Source: Thereva unica (lineage: Eukaryota > Arthropoda > Insecta > Diptera > Therevidae). Taken from it: a DNA stretch of 64,000 nucleotides. Both the position numbers and the translations under genes were made by a program. Positions 22,440 to 32,711 of the stretch are shown one piece after another; position 1 is the first letter of the stretch; each line of letters opens with the position of its first letter. Location of the stretch: assembly GCA_949987705.1 (NCBI GenBank), contig OX465281.1, positions 78,810,543 through 78,874,542 of the forward strand, read 5' to 3'. Below the pieces are notes generated by a model. The model was not told where the DNA came from and did no database searches. It was given only the letters and a program-made list of their open reading frames with translations.

Positions 22440-24280
22440 CGAGTCATTCATTTCTACGTGATTATAGGGATGCACTGTCAAAATATCAGCCCTTCAGCTT
22501 CAGAGCTTTGGGTTAACCCCATTTCATCCCCTTTGGGGGTGCATTTCGAGTAATCGCCTCTTAGTGGATGTCCACGTCATTATAGGGATGCACTGTCCAA
22601 ATTTCAACCCTGTAGCTCCAGTAGTTTGGTAACCCCATTTCACTGCGTTAGGGGATGAATTTCGAAAAATCGCTTCTTAGTAAATGTCCACTTCATTATA
22701 AATTTGCACTGTCAAAATTTCAGCCGTTTAGCTCCAGCGGTTTGGCTTAACCCCATTTAACCCCCTCAGGGGATGAATTTCGAAAAATTGCCTTATAGTG
22801 GATGTCCACTCCATTGTAGGGATGCACTGTTAAAATTCCAGCCCTATAACTTTAGCGGTTTGGATAAACCCCGTTTCACCCCCTTAGGGGATGAATTTTG
22901 AAAAATCGATTCTTAGTGGATGTTCACGCCATTATAGGGATGCACTGTCAAAATTGCAGCCCTATAGCTCCAGCGGTGTGGGTAAACCCCATTTCACCCC
23001 CTTAGGGGATGAATTTCGAAAAATCGCTTCTTAGTGGATGTCCACGCCATTATAGGGATGCACTGTCAAAATTTCAGCCCTGTAGCTTTAGCGGTTTGTA
23101 AAAATCCCATTTCACACCCTTAGGGGATGAATTTCGAAAAATCGCTCTTTAGTGGATGTCCACGTCATTATAGGAAATGCACTGTTAAAATTTCAACCCT
23201 ATAGCTCCAGCGGTTTGGATAAACACTATTTCACCCGCTTAAGGGATGAATTTCGAAAAATCGCTTTATAGTGGATGTCCACGTCATTATAGGGATGCAC
23301 TGTCAAAATTTCAGCCCTATAGCTTTAGCGGTTTGTAAAAACCCCATTTCACACCCTTAGGGGATGAATTTTGAAAAATCGCTCTTTAGTGGATGTCCAC
23401 GTCATTATAGGGATGCACTGTTAAAATTTCAACCCTATAGCTTTAGCGGTTTGTAAAAACCCCATTTCAAACCCTTAGGGGATGAATTTCGAAAAATCGC
23501 TTCTTAGTGGATGTCCACTCCATTATAAGGATGCACTGTCCAAACTTCAACCCTATAGCTTTAGCGGTTTGTAAAAACCCTATTTCACACCCTTAGGGGC
23601 TGAATTTCGAAAAATCGCTCTTTAGTGGATGTAAACGTCATTATAGGAATGCACTGTCCAAATTTCAGCCCTATAGCTTTAGCGGTTTGTAAAAACCCCA
23701 TTTCACACCCTTAGGGGATGAATTTTGAAAAATCGCTTCTTAGTGGATGTTCACGCCATTATAGGGATGCACTGTCAAAATTTCAGCCCTATAGCTTTAG
23801 CGGTTTGTAAAAACCCCATTTCACACCCTTAGGGGATGAATTTCGAAAAATTGCTCTATAGTGGATGTCCACGTCATTATAGGGATGCACTGTTAAAATT
23901 TCAACCCTATAGCTCCAGCGGTTTGGATAAACCCTATTTCACCCGCTTAAGGGATGAATTTCGAAAAATCGCTTTATAGTGGATGTCCACTCCATTATAG
24001 GGATGCACTGTCCAAATTTCAGCCCTATAGCTTTAGCGGTTTGTAAAAACCCCATTTCACACCCTTAGGGGATGAATTTCGAAAAATCGCTCTTTAGTGG
24101 ATGTCCACGTCATTATAGGGATCCACTGTCAAAATTTCAGCCCTATAGCTCCAGCGGTTTGGGTAAACCCCATTTCACCCCCTTAGGGGATGAATTTCGA
24201 AAAATCGCTTTTTAGTGGATGTCCACGCCATTATAGGGATGCACTGTCTGTTTCAGCCCTTTAGCTCCAGCGGTTTAGGT
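22440..24280. repeat. 16 tandem copies of a ~118-bp repeat
   Basis: The word GCACTGT recurs 16 times, from about 22471 to 24241, at 115-119 bp spacing. Each unit contains TTATAGGGATGCACTGTCAA, then AGCCCTATAGCT..AGCGGTTTG, then CCCCATTTCAC.CCCTTAGGGG, ATGAATTT.GAAAAATCGC and TAGTGGATGTCCACG. The AACCCCA...GGGG block and GTGGATGTCCAC have local inverted symmetry. Units vary by roughly 5-15%. Confidence 0.9.
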
Positions 24281-24502
24281 TGTGCGTTGTCTGTCAGTCA
24301 GTTACTTTTTATACAATAGAAAAAAAAGTAAAGATAAAAAATCCCCTTACAACTTATTGAACCCCATTTCACCCCCTTAAACCCTTTTTTTCTCCATAAA
24401 AAGTAGCCTATGTCCGTCCCCTAGGTCTAAACTATGTCTGTAGCAAATTTAATCAAAATCGGTTTAGTGGTTTAGGCGTGAAAGCGTAACAGACAGACAG
24501 AC

Positions 24503-24503
<1 letters not shown>

Positions 24504-24537
<34 letters not shown>

Positions 24538-24540
24538 TGT
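24504..24540. repeat. (GT)n microsatellite
   Basis: An almost pure GT run follows (ACAG)n and precedes GTATGTATATATATAGA at the 5' end of the minus-strand Helitron-like element. Confidence 0.9.
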
Positions 24541-24822
24541 GTATGTATATATATAGATTTTCATGCTTACCTGAAAAGTGCGCCTTCTGTGCTAAAAGGG
24601 TTCACTCTATTATTTATATAGGGAAAATAACGTAAAAACGTATATCAGAGATTACAAGATACAATCTGATACTGAAAGAAAAGCACCATCTCCGTCTTAA
24701 TTTCCTGAATCTGATCGGAAAATTGCTCGCTTAGATTCGATTAATCGAACTTCAACATTGGACCCAATACAAACAAGAGAATGTAAATATATTTTAAACG
24801 AAAAAAAAACTTGAAATTTTTC

Positions 24823-25304
24823 AGATGAAGATAAAGGTCGTGCACTAGTGCAACAGCTATTAAAAAATGTAAGTTCAGCTGTTCGAATTTTTGTCAACTG
24901 CCAGCTATTTCATAACATGAAAAACAAGTGGGCTGAAGATGAACAAAAATTTATTTTAAATCACTATCTTGCTACAAATAAATGCAAAATATTGGCTTTA
25001 ATATACCTCACATATCTACGTTAACGAAATGGCATAGCCGATTTTCGTTTGCTCCTGTCATTAATGCTAGTATAGTTGATTTATTATAAAAAAGTGATAG
25101 CAGGTCGTTATTAAATAAAAGATGTATATTATTATTTGACGAAATGGCTATTAAGATGGAAATAGAATATAATTCACGTGAGGATTTAATATACGGCTTT
25201 AGAGATTTGGAACAGAATGAACGTTTTTCGGAGATTGCATTTTCTTCATGTTTATTTATGATTCGTGGATTGAATTCCAATTGGAAGCAAAACATTGCAT
25301 ATTA
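24823..25304 (+). pseudogene. P-element/THAP9-like transposase fragment
   Basis: The plus strand encodes WAEDEQKFILNHYLATNK, then (after a shift) IPHISTLTKWHSRF, and LLFDEMAIKMEIEYN followed by YGFRDLEQN and CLFMIRGLNSNWKQNIAY. The FDEM segment with its Asp and the final RG...WKQ..AY block are characteristic of P-element and THAP9-type transposases, RNase H-fold enzymes that cut DNA at P-element ends. The frame is broken by stops (for example near 25088) and a shift. It is truncated at about 25304, where a TTAGTGATGAGC repeat begins. The missing N terminus is probably the THAP fragment at 20952. The LINE 3' end and the Helitron lie between. Confidence 0.65.
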
Positions 25305-25435
25305 GTGATGAGCAAGACTGGTCTTTCAGTTTTGCCTTTGTTTGCACATTTAGCAAAACCAAAGCTAGACCAAGACAAGACAGGGCTACAGAAAAGTGAA
25401 AGATCAAGATAGCAAGACTTTTGGCTCATCACTAA
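25302..25435. mobile_element. 134-bp inverted-repeat element
   Basis: TTAGTGATGAGC (25302-25313) and GCTCATCACTAA (25424-25435) are a perfect 12-bp inverted repeat. AGCAAGAC/AAGACTTTTGGC sequences lie inside. It joins directly onto the broken P-like transposase. The core AGTGATGAGCA recurs at about 25453 on the plus strand, so more than one copy or half-copy is present. Confidence 0.5.
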
Positions 25436-25550
25436 GTGCCAAAAAGTCTTGCAGTGATGAGCATAGCGTCCTGCAAAAAGTCTTACAAATAGTCTTGCAA
25501 AAAGTCTTGCAGAAAATCTTGCAGTCTTGTCTTGTACTTGCTAAATGTGC
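25436..25550. repeat. Short tandem repeat based on AAAAGTCTTGCA
   Basis: AAAAAGTCTTGCAG, AAAAAGTCTTACAAATAG, TCTTGCAAAAAGTCTTGCAG and AAAATCTTGCAGTCTTGTCTTG follow one another. Similar AAGAC words occur in opposite orientation in the preceding 134-bp element. Confidence 0.7.
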
Positions 25551-25739
25551 AAGGATCGCTATTTTGCCATAATAATTTTTCCGTTTTAATAATTAATTAT
25601 TATACAAATAGCTGAAATACATCAAAATAATTATTCAACAGCATTAATTCAATAATAAAATTTCACCCTATTCTTTTCACTAGAAATAGTATTTCGAAAC
25701 TGAAGCGATTTTACAAAAACCACATGGCAAAATGTGACA

Positions 25740-26400
25740 CGGTAATCCGCCCTCTTAAGATGGCAGCCATGGACCAAACGATATATTGAGGATACTATAT
25801 TGCTTATGGTGTTCTACTTATCATACTCTTTCATTTGATACCCATGTCCAAGGGGTTGTGAAGAAAATGGTAATCCGCCCTCTTGAGATGGCCGCCATGG
25901 ATCTAAAGACATAGCCTATTGCATTCTACTTATAATGCCCTTTCATTTGATACCCATGTCGAGGGGGTTGAGAAGAAAATGGTAATCCGCCCTCTTGAGA
26001 TGGCCGCCATGGACCAAACGATATATTGAGTATACTATATTGGTTATGGTGTTCTACTTATCATATTCTTTCATTTGATACCCATGTCGAAGGGGTTGTG
26101 AAGAATATTTCAATCCGCCCTCCTGAGACGGCCTCCATGGATCTAAAGGTATACATATACCATATTGCATTGTCATCGGAGCTAAAGCTCTGTGCAAAAT
26201 TTCAGCATGAAGGATATCCGGGAGTATTTGAAAAATCGTGAAGAAAACAGTAATCCGTCCTCTTGAGATCTCCGCCATGGATCTAACGGTAAAATGAGTA
26301 TACCATATTGCATTGTCATCGGAGCTGAAGATGTGTGCAAAATTTCAGGGTGATCGGATAACCGGAAGTATTCAAAAAATCGATTGCAAGATTTGTCCCG
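25740..26400. repeat. Five tandem copies of a 110-140-bp dispersed repeat
   Basis: GTAATCCGCCCTCTTGAGAT, GCCGCCATGGA and TTTCATTTGATACCCATGTC recur in units starting at about 25741, 25869, 25981, 26109 and 26250. The last two units instead contain TTGCATTGTCATCGGAGCT and TGTGCAAAATTTCAG...GATCGGATAACCGGAAGT, followed by CAAGATTTGTC. Related units lie at 59100-59540. Open frames here run through the repeats and are not genes. Confidence 0.75.
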
Positions 26401-26600
26401 GACAAACAGACAAGAAAGCGAGCTAATAAAACTTTTTAAAAAGCGTAGGACGCTAGCGAAAAGTTCCGGTGTTAATAAAGTAAGAATATACATAGGTAAA
26501 GAGTACCACGCGTTTTTACATTTCGAATATACTGGCTGGAGCAATAAACACTTTAAATTCAAAACTACTTTTTAGTTCATTTTAAAGTAAAAGCATATTT

Positions 26601-26640
26601 TGACGTGACAACGTCTATTAAATCGGTTTAAGATAGGACG
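26601..26640. repeat. GACGTGACAACGTC motif unit, extra upstream copy
   Basis: GACGTGACAACGTCTATTAA followed by ATCGGTTTAAGATAGG occurs here and again at about 26785 and 27371. GACGTTGTCACGT occurs in inverted orientation at about 26905 and 27491, so the family has internal inverted symmetry. Confidence 0.7.
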
Positions 26641-27812
26641 CGCGTGTGAAAATGTCCCGCACAATGTCCCGCACACAAAAAAAATCATATCTCCGCCCCC
26701 ATACATGTTAGGGGGTGGTTAATGGCTCAAAAGTTTCGTTAATTTATCCTCTACACGGGAAAAATACATTCATTCACCTTATTGACGTGACAACGTCTAT
26801 TAAATCGGTTTAAGATAGGGCGCGCGTGTCCCGCACACAAAAAAAAATTTGCTTCGAAATATATAATTTATTAATTGAGCAAATAATACAAAACGTAATA
26901 ACAGACGTTGTCACGTTCAAATTAATAGACGTTGCCACGTTAAAATACGGACGTGATACTTCACATCCAAGACCATTAATTTTTTTGAGTTATTTTTTAA
27001 ACTACATTGTTTCTTACCCATTCATTCTAGTGCATGAATAGTCTGAAGTCTGTTTTGCATTAGCTGGAGGATGTATGTCAGGATTGGTGTAATGTTCACC
27101 GATTCATATATGTTTTTATTAGCATGCCATTTATTTTCCACTGCCATATAGAGGGAGGTACAATGCCTAAGTATTTTCCTTCCGAAAACCTGTTACTCAT
27201 TTGCCTCCGTTGAGGATATTGGACACCGCGTGTGAAAATGTCCCGCACAATGTCCCGCACACAAAAAAAATCATATCTCCGCCCCCATACATGTTAGGGG
27301 GTGGTTAATGGCTCAAAAGTTTCGTTAATTTATCCTCTACACGGGAAAAATACATTCATTCACCTTATTGACGTGACAACGTCTATTAAATCGGTTTAAG
27401 ATAGGGCGCGCGTGTCCCGCACACAAAAAAAAATTTGCTTCGAAATATATAATTTATTAATTGAGCAAATAATACAAAACGTAATAACAGACGTTGTCAC
27501 GTTCAAATTAATAGACGTTGCCACGTTAAAATACGGACGTGATACTTCACATCCAAGACCATTAATTTTTTTGAGTTATTTTTTAAACTACATTGTTTCT
27601 TACCCATTCATTCTAGTGCATGAATAGTCTGAAGTCTGTTTTGCATTAGCTGGAGGATGTATGTCAGGATTGGTGTAATGTTCACCGATTCATATATGTT
27701 TTTATTAGCATGCCATTTATTTTCCACTGCCATATAGAGGGAGGTACAATGCCTAAGTATTTTCCTTCCGAAAACCTGTTACTCATTTGCCTCCGTTGAG
27801 GATATTGGACAC
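26641..27812. repeat. Exact 586-bp tandem duplication
   Basis: Copy 1 (26641-27226) and copy 2 (27227-27812) read identically throughout as far as I compared them, including CGCGTGTGAAAATGTCCCGC at the start and GAGGATATTGGACAC at the end. The 71-codon frames at 26826 and 27412 translate identically. The junction shows the short overlap CCG. The unit contains ATGTCCCGCACACAAAAAAAA motifs. No gene is recognised in it. The lack of divergence means a very recent duplication or an assembly artefact. Confidence 0.9.
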
Positions 27813-28289
27813 CGTATGGGGAAGGCGTTGATTAGTACTGATCGTTCTATGGTCTTATAGAGCAAGGTTTTAGTTTCCCTTCGAAGCGTCTTAGAATTAA
27901 TTAATGGCTTTAGGCTTCCTACTATTATATGGGCGTTTGCAGTTTTCAGCAAATGTATCTTCATCGTATAATAAGCAAGTTGTATTAATGAGGGGGGTTT
28001 TGTGGGGGAGGCTGTGTATAAATATATTGAAAAGCTTGGGTCCTCGAATGGAGCGAAGATTCGGCTCCACCTGTTAACTTTCTCCAAGATCATGTAAATC
28101 TAACCATGAATGAATAATGATCGACTGATTTCAAAAACACCACACGGCACCACCCTTGATGCTGTATTTGCCCGATACGTTTAATATCCTTAGTATGAAG
28201 TCTTCGTATCCTATTTCTGTTACCCTAACCCGCTAAGAGAAGAAGCTAGCGAATTGAGCATAGTTTAGAAGTGACGTTTATTTCAGTAG
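27813..28289. other. Unassigned stretch
   Basis: No domain is recognised. The 104-codon minus frame that ends at 27779 and starts at 28093 overlaps the end of the duplication. It contains LLHTANAHIIVGSLKPL-like sequence without a family I know. It could be old retroelement debris. Confidence 0.25.
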
Positions 28290-28690
28290 TGTCAAAAAGG
28301 AAGGAGAATAAGTCTACCCGAGGTCGATGAACCCACAGGCTGGAAGGATGGGTTACGCTGAGTTACAATCCTCGCACAGTTCTTGAGAGGACATCTGTGT
28401 CCCAGGGCATACCTCCATCGGCTCGGACAATACGAGTACGCAATGCGCGACATTCCTAAATGTGATAGAGGACACAGACCATGTCATTTTGGAATGCAGG
28501 AGATAAGCCGAACAAACTGCTGCGTTGTAACCGACAGCGAAAGGCACGGCTAAGAGCAGAGAACGCAATTTCATCGTGTGATCTATGGAATAAAGTGGAG
28601 GAGAAGCTAAATATCCTCAATCAGAAGCTAAGGCGGAAAGAAACCAGAAGCAGTATTATCAGGTAGATAAAAGCTGATCCAGCTGGCGAC
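28290..28690 (+). mobile_element. LINE 3'-end remnant (RNase H to C-terminal region)
   Basis: At about 28360-28440 the plus strand can be read as LTQFLRGHLCPRAYLHRLG, matching the LTGHGCFRAYLHRIG segment at the C terminus of R1/I-type LINE proteins. In another frame VIEDTDHVILECRR follows, which fits the conserved DTAEHVLFECPR block. Several frame changes and stops mark it as a dead fragment. It may extend to the AGGTAGATAAAAG near 28670. Confidence 0.6.
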
Positions 28691-29071
28691 CCATGTAAAG
28701 CTTAACATTCATTACGTTTTGACAGAAAATGAGCCAGTCTTTCATGAGGCATCTTAAGTTCGTCTTGAGACCATTGTAGTTAGGCCTAATGAGTCGATCA
28801 GTAGGTGATTTTAATTAGGTTTAGAATCCGGTATAACCGACAGGCTGGAGCGAGTCGGCATCATGATCGAACGCGTGGTTTAGAACAAAAACGAAACGTT
28901 GAATGTTAACAATTGAAATTTTTGCTGGAAAGCTATCCATTCTGCATATTACCGACATAATTTGTGAACTCACGTCGTCGGAAGTGTTGATACAATCATT
29001 TATGTACCTGACTCTTCGCCCTCTTCTTTGTTGAGCTATGCCGGCAATTGCTGATCTCCCGAAAATTCTGA

Positions 29072-29323
29072 ATATCGCCCCTACTATGCAAGAAGGGGCT
29101 AACCTACATTTTCATATATTTCCAATAAACGCTAGAAACCAGATTGTGTAGGATTTATACTACTGTATAATTTTTAATTATGGAGCGACATATCTCGCTA
29201 AATATGAGATGTACAGCATTATTTTTACATATCACGCTCGAATAATAATACAATATTTATCACACTAAACTCATTTTTGCCTAAAATGATAGCTACCCCT
29301 TCTTTTGATAATAGGGGCGATAT
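29072..29323. mobile_element. Short foldback element
   Basis: ATATCGCCCCTACTATGCAA followed by GAAGGGGCTA (29072-29101) is matched in inverted orientation by TAGCTACCCCTTCTTTTGAT followed by AATAGGGGCGATAT (29289-29323). The arms are about 33 bp with a few mismatches around a ~190-bp AT-rich loop. No target duplication was found. Confidence 0.55.
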
Positions 29324-29329
29324 GTCTCC

Positions 29330-30790
29330 TCTAATGTATGTAACATCGTCTAGAAGTTTTTGTCCAGGGGTGGTAGCACGTAAGTTGTTTCAATCGACCT
29401 CTTCATACACAAATTTTTGTAACACTTGAATTACATTGCTGCAACAATTTTAATACTGTTGCTGTTGACTTTGCTTTGCTGCCAAGAAGATCACAGAAAT
29501 TTACTTTGCTTTGCTTTACAGCAATCATATTTTCAATCATTTTGCTGCAGCCGGGAAAGCTTTTTTGTGTCATATTGCTGCGCATGCTGCTGCTTACAAA
29601 TGCTGGAGCATACTGTTACGACTGCGAATTCTTAACATACACCAAAAGTTTCCATCCCTCTAAACAAATATACCATTTTACTACATAAAGTTGAACCATG
29701 AAAAAAAATATGAGTGTGCTTAAGACCACACTTTAGAAGTAAAACTTTTGTGCCCAACGGCTAGTAATATGCAATAGATATAGTGGAAAGTCTATCGGAT
29801 CTATAGTACGCTTGAAAAAATTCAGGCCAACGACAGATGCAGGAAGAATAGTGACGAATCTACTGACGGACTTGATACAAATACTATTTGAAAATATCAA
29901 TATTTATGAATTCCTATTTACATTAAAACCTAAAAGTAACAACCGAGTAAAAATAATTTTTATTGGCTAATTTTCTTAAAAGCATACTTACGGTGCACCT
30001 AGCATAGCATATAAGTGCGCATCCCACACGGGTATGCACGCTTCCGCCACAGGCATGGATACTACCGCCACAGGCACGAAAATCTAAACATTCGCCTCAT
30101 GGAAGTAAGCTTTTGACATATGCAAGCGTACATGCATTGCATTCAGAGGTTCATAAAATAGCATGGTTTTTTACGTCCCGGCTTTCACACATAGCCCGAA
30201 AATCTAAGTAAAGAGTGCATGCAAGGTGCATGTGTTTGTTGTGCTTATGTGTGCTATTTCGCATGCGGCATTACAGAAAAAGTTAAAAGTAGTCCGATGG
30301 CATGCATTCCATTCATGGAACATTCCGCCAGGTCGCATTTGAATACACACACTTCTATATCATTTATGAACGAATTGAACGCATGTACGCTTGGATATGT
30401 CACCAGCTGTGTGCATGCTCCGCTCCCGCTACATTCATGATCATTAATAATTGCATCCGCATCGGCATAGACTATTCCAAACCCAAGTATTGTTTTACCA
30501 AGCAGTCCGCCAACCACATCCAATGAAGCTTTACTTACGCGAACGAGAGCCAGTCTACTTGAGTATGGTATTGGTACCCTTTATGGCCACCTAGCCAATT
30601 ACCTGATTTCTGCGTCCCATACAATCTTTTAGGGAGCCAATTAATTTTAAAGGGAGCAAAAAGAAATGCCAAAAACAATCAACCTTTTTTCAAATTCTTC
30701 TTTCTAGGCGTAGTTGAAAATAATTTATTTTGGCTGATTAAACCGAATTTGAATCATAAAGTTGAAAAAACATTTTTTCAAACCAAACGA
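29330..30790. other. Unassigned stretch
   Basis: No recognisable gene. 29426-29640 is rich in TTGCTGC/GCTGCTGC words. 30000-30470 is rich in GCATGC and CACAGGCA words and carries several overlapping frames of 70-90 codons on both strands, none with a domain I know. 29700-29740 resembles 14295-14335 (GTGTGC..A.GACCACACT). Confidence 0.3.
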
Positions 30791-30791
30791 T

Positions 30792-31070
30792 GTAGGGATA
30801 GTTTCAGCCCTTTACTATTATCCCTTATCATAAAATTGCTTTGTTATAAATCAACCACTTTTGAATATAAATATTGCAAAAAATGTATTTTATTGGATTG
30901 TTTTTGATTATAATTAAAATTATCCCGAAAATCCTCAAAAAATGGAGTTTTTAAGCATATTTAAAGGTGACATGCATATTTTAAGACTGTGGGACCCCGA
31001 TTTTCGTAATCAGCGACCCAAAAAACATATCAGGAACGATTTTCACAACAGTGTAATGTTTTGACATAAA
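30792..31070 (+). repeat. Diverged dispersed repeat, copy 1
   Basis: GATAGTTTCAGCCCTTTACT, TTATCATAAA, ATAAATCAACCAC, AAAGGTGACATGCATATTTT and GATTTTCGTAATCAGCGACC follow in the same order as in copy 2 at 31968-32250, at roughly 70-75% identity by eye. Both copies lie upstream of the large gene. Confidence 0.6.
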
Positions 31071-31967
31071 CGATTCGTCGATTTGTGCAAGTTAAAAAAA
31101 TTGTAATTTAAAAAGGGGAAAGGTCCAGCACATCTCACCAAAGGGGAAGTGGGTGCCAATTTTAAAACAAGAGCACCTCGCACATTTAATTCACCACTCC
31201 CTTTTGGTATTCTAAGCACCCAAACCACTGGACATATGGTTTTAATAGCTTCGGTTTTATCGATTGCAGCGTGCAAAAAGTATTTTATATTGGAGACAAT
31301 AACAAAATAAACGTAAGAAAGATGTATTGTTCATTTCTTCTTTCATTTTTTCATATTTGTTTACATCGTTTGGCATTTGAAGAAAGTCTCAAGTGCTTAT
31401 ACCGTAACTTCCCGGCAGTGCTACATTTTTGGCCACGCCAAAAAGCAGATCCACTTGCTCAGGCTGCGCCGAAAATTCTTGTCGTATATTCCGCTTCCAA
31501 CATGTCAGTCAACTACAAAGTGTCCGCGGCATAAGCCCGGCCAGTGACCAAACCACAAGAAAAATCTCAAATAATTCACCTCTACATAATGGTGAATTTG
31601 TATTCCTATAATGAGATAAAGCAAAGTCTGGGCGGCAACGTAGCTAACATGCCAGAAAATTTATGCAGTAAAGCAGAGTGTATTTTAACTGTTGCACACA
31701 CAGCCCCGAGTTTCTTCGTTTCTTGTACCCCGTCCGCCCCATTTCCCATCGTTATACGAAAGTTCTGACGATTTTTCATGTGTGAGAGCGTTACGCGAAT
31801 GAAATTGATTCACTCTCATGTAAATTTTTTTAAGCAAACGTCCCTAAAGAAGTTTTACTTCAAAAATGCTGAAGGAAGCAAAGCATTTCACAGGCTTTGA
31901 AGAGGAAAGCTTTGAAAAACTGTAAGCAAATAGAAAGCTTGTCACAGCAAAGTATTTTAAAGCCGGG
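31071..31967. other. Unassigned stretch between the two repeat copies
   Basis: Overlapping frames of 60-87 codons at 31043-31768 show no known domain. A stretch around 31430-31540 is less AT-rich. I cannot exclude an upstream exon of the large gene here, but no splice chain can be established from sequence alone. Confidence 0.25.
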
Positions 31968-32250
31968 GGGTAGTTTCAACCCTTTAGGACTACCCCCCTT
32001 ATCATAAAGTTCGCCTTAATTTAGTACAAATCAACCACCTTCGCAAATAAATATTTAAAAAAGTGCATTTCTTCGCATTAGTTTTCATTATTATTGAAAT
32101 AATCGCGAAACCCCCTTAAAAGGGGTGTTTTTTGCATTTTTAGGGGTGACGCCCATGTTTTAGGACCGCGGGACCTGGATTTTCGTGATCAGCGACCCCA
32201 AAAACCCTTAGGGTTCGATTTTCTTAACGGTGTTATTTTTGAACTACCCC
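31968..32250 (+). repeat. Diverged dispersed repeat, copy 2
   Basis: GGTAGTTTCAACCCTTTAGG, TTATCATAAAG, CAAATCAACCACCTTCGCAA, TTAGGGGTGACGCCCATGTT and GATTTTCGTGATCAGCGACC parallel copy 1. It ends near a run of 12 C (about 32248-32263). It lies about 450 bp upstream of the large gene's start codon. Confidence 0.6.
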
Positions 32251-32509
32251 ACCCCCCCCCCCGCGTTTTGAATGGACTACATGTATTTCACTTCGAATGC
32301 ACATGCTATCTGTGAGACTTCTGTATCACACGGTACACGGTTTATTAACACATGGTCTATTTGGTTGCTCTGGTTGCTCGGCTGCATAAGATATCCAAAT
32401 CTAGTACTTGCAATTGCAATGATCAAGTTGTTACTCGCTGCCATTTTTAATCTTACTTTTAACTAAATAAATTTTAGAGTAATTAATCAGCTCTTTTTTT
32501 ACTTTACAG

Positions 32510-32711
32510 GTTACTTGAATATTTTTCATTACACATTTATTAGAAGTAGATCTCAGCCGTCGTCATATGTTGAACTAAAGAGTAAGTTTTTCCCAGTTCT
32601 CCTTCTACTTTCCATTTCAATTTTTTGTTACATTAATTCAATAGCATATACGAGGACCCAAAACTAATGAAAGTGAGCATCTTCAGTTTGAACGATTGAA
32701 AGCAATAAACA
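32510..32711 (+). promoter_or_regulatory. Probable 5' UTR of the large gene, with splice sites
   Basis: CTTTTTTTACTTTACAG ends at about 32510 and is a good 3' splice site. AAAGA|GTAAGT at 32582 is a good donor, and TTAATTCAATAG ending at 32644 an acceptor, giving a possible 63-bp intron (32582-32644). No upstream exon or promoter can be fixed. The stretch 32264-32470 contains a 64-codon hydrophobic frame without known domain that may be noncoding leader or intron. Confidence 0.4.
32667..32699 (+). CDS. Upstream ORF of 10 codons before the large gene
   Basis: ATG AAA GTG begins a 10-codon frame that ends in TGA at 32697-32699, 12 bases before the main start codon. If it lies in the mature leader it could lower initiation on the main frame. 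It lies outside the predicted leader intron (32582-32644). Its context (CTAATGA) is weaker than that of the main start. Confidence 0.35.
   Translation: MKVSIFSLND

Larger units (their letters stand above)
22104..24557 (-). mobile_element. Non-autonomous Helitron-like element carrying a satellite array
   Basis: On the minus strand the element begins TCTATATATATATACATACA (24557 downward) and ends in a GC-rich imperfect hairpin followed by a T-rich spacer and CTAG (22107-22104). The host bases are A before TC and T after CTAG, as Helitrons require. No Rep/helicase sequence is present. The interior is dominated by about 16 copies of a 118-bp repeat, plus a (GT)n tract. Similar 3' ends occur at 56744-56747 and 58542-58545 on the plus strand. 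The interruption of a LINE tail on both sides supports the boundaries. Confidence 0.65.

Noticed and set aside
22440..24280. CRISPR-like array
   Set aside because: Units are about 118 bp and continuous with each other. There are no short repeats with unique spacers, and the setting is an insect Helitron.
26826..27627. Duplicated 71-residue protein at 26826 and 27412
   Set aside because: The frames are identical only because the 586-bp DNA is duplicated. There is no recognisable domain, and the frame lies in low-complexity repeat DNA.
29426..29688. Small Cys/Leu-rich secreted-like peptides
   Set aside because: The composition follows from TTGCTGC-rich low-complexity DNA, and both overlapping frames look alike.
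30219..30526. Three overlapping 73-89-codon frames on both strands
   Set aside because: No known domain, conflicting strands, and GCATGC-rich sequence that opens frames by chance.
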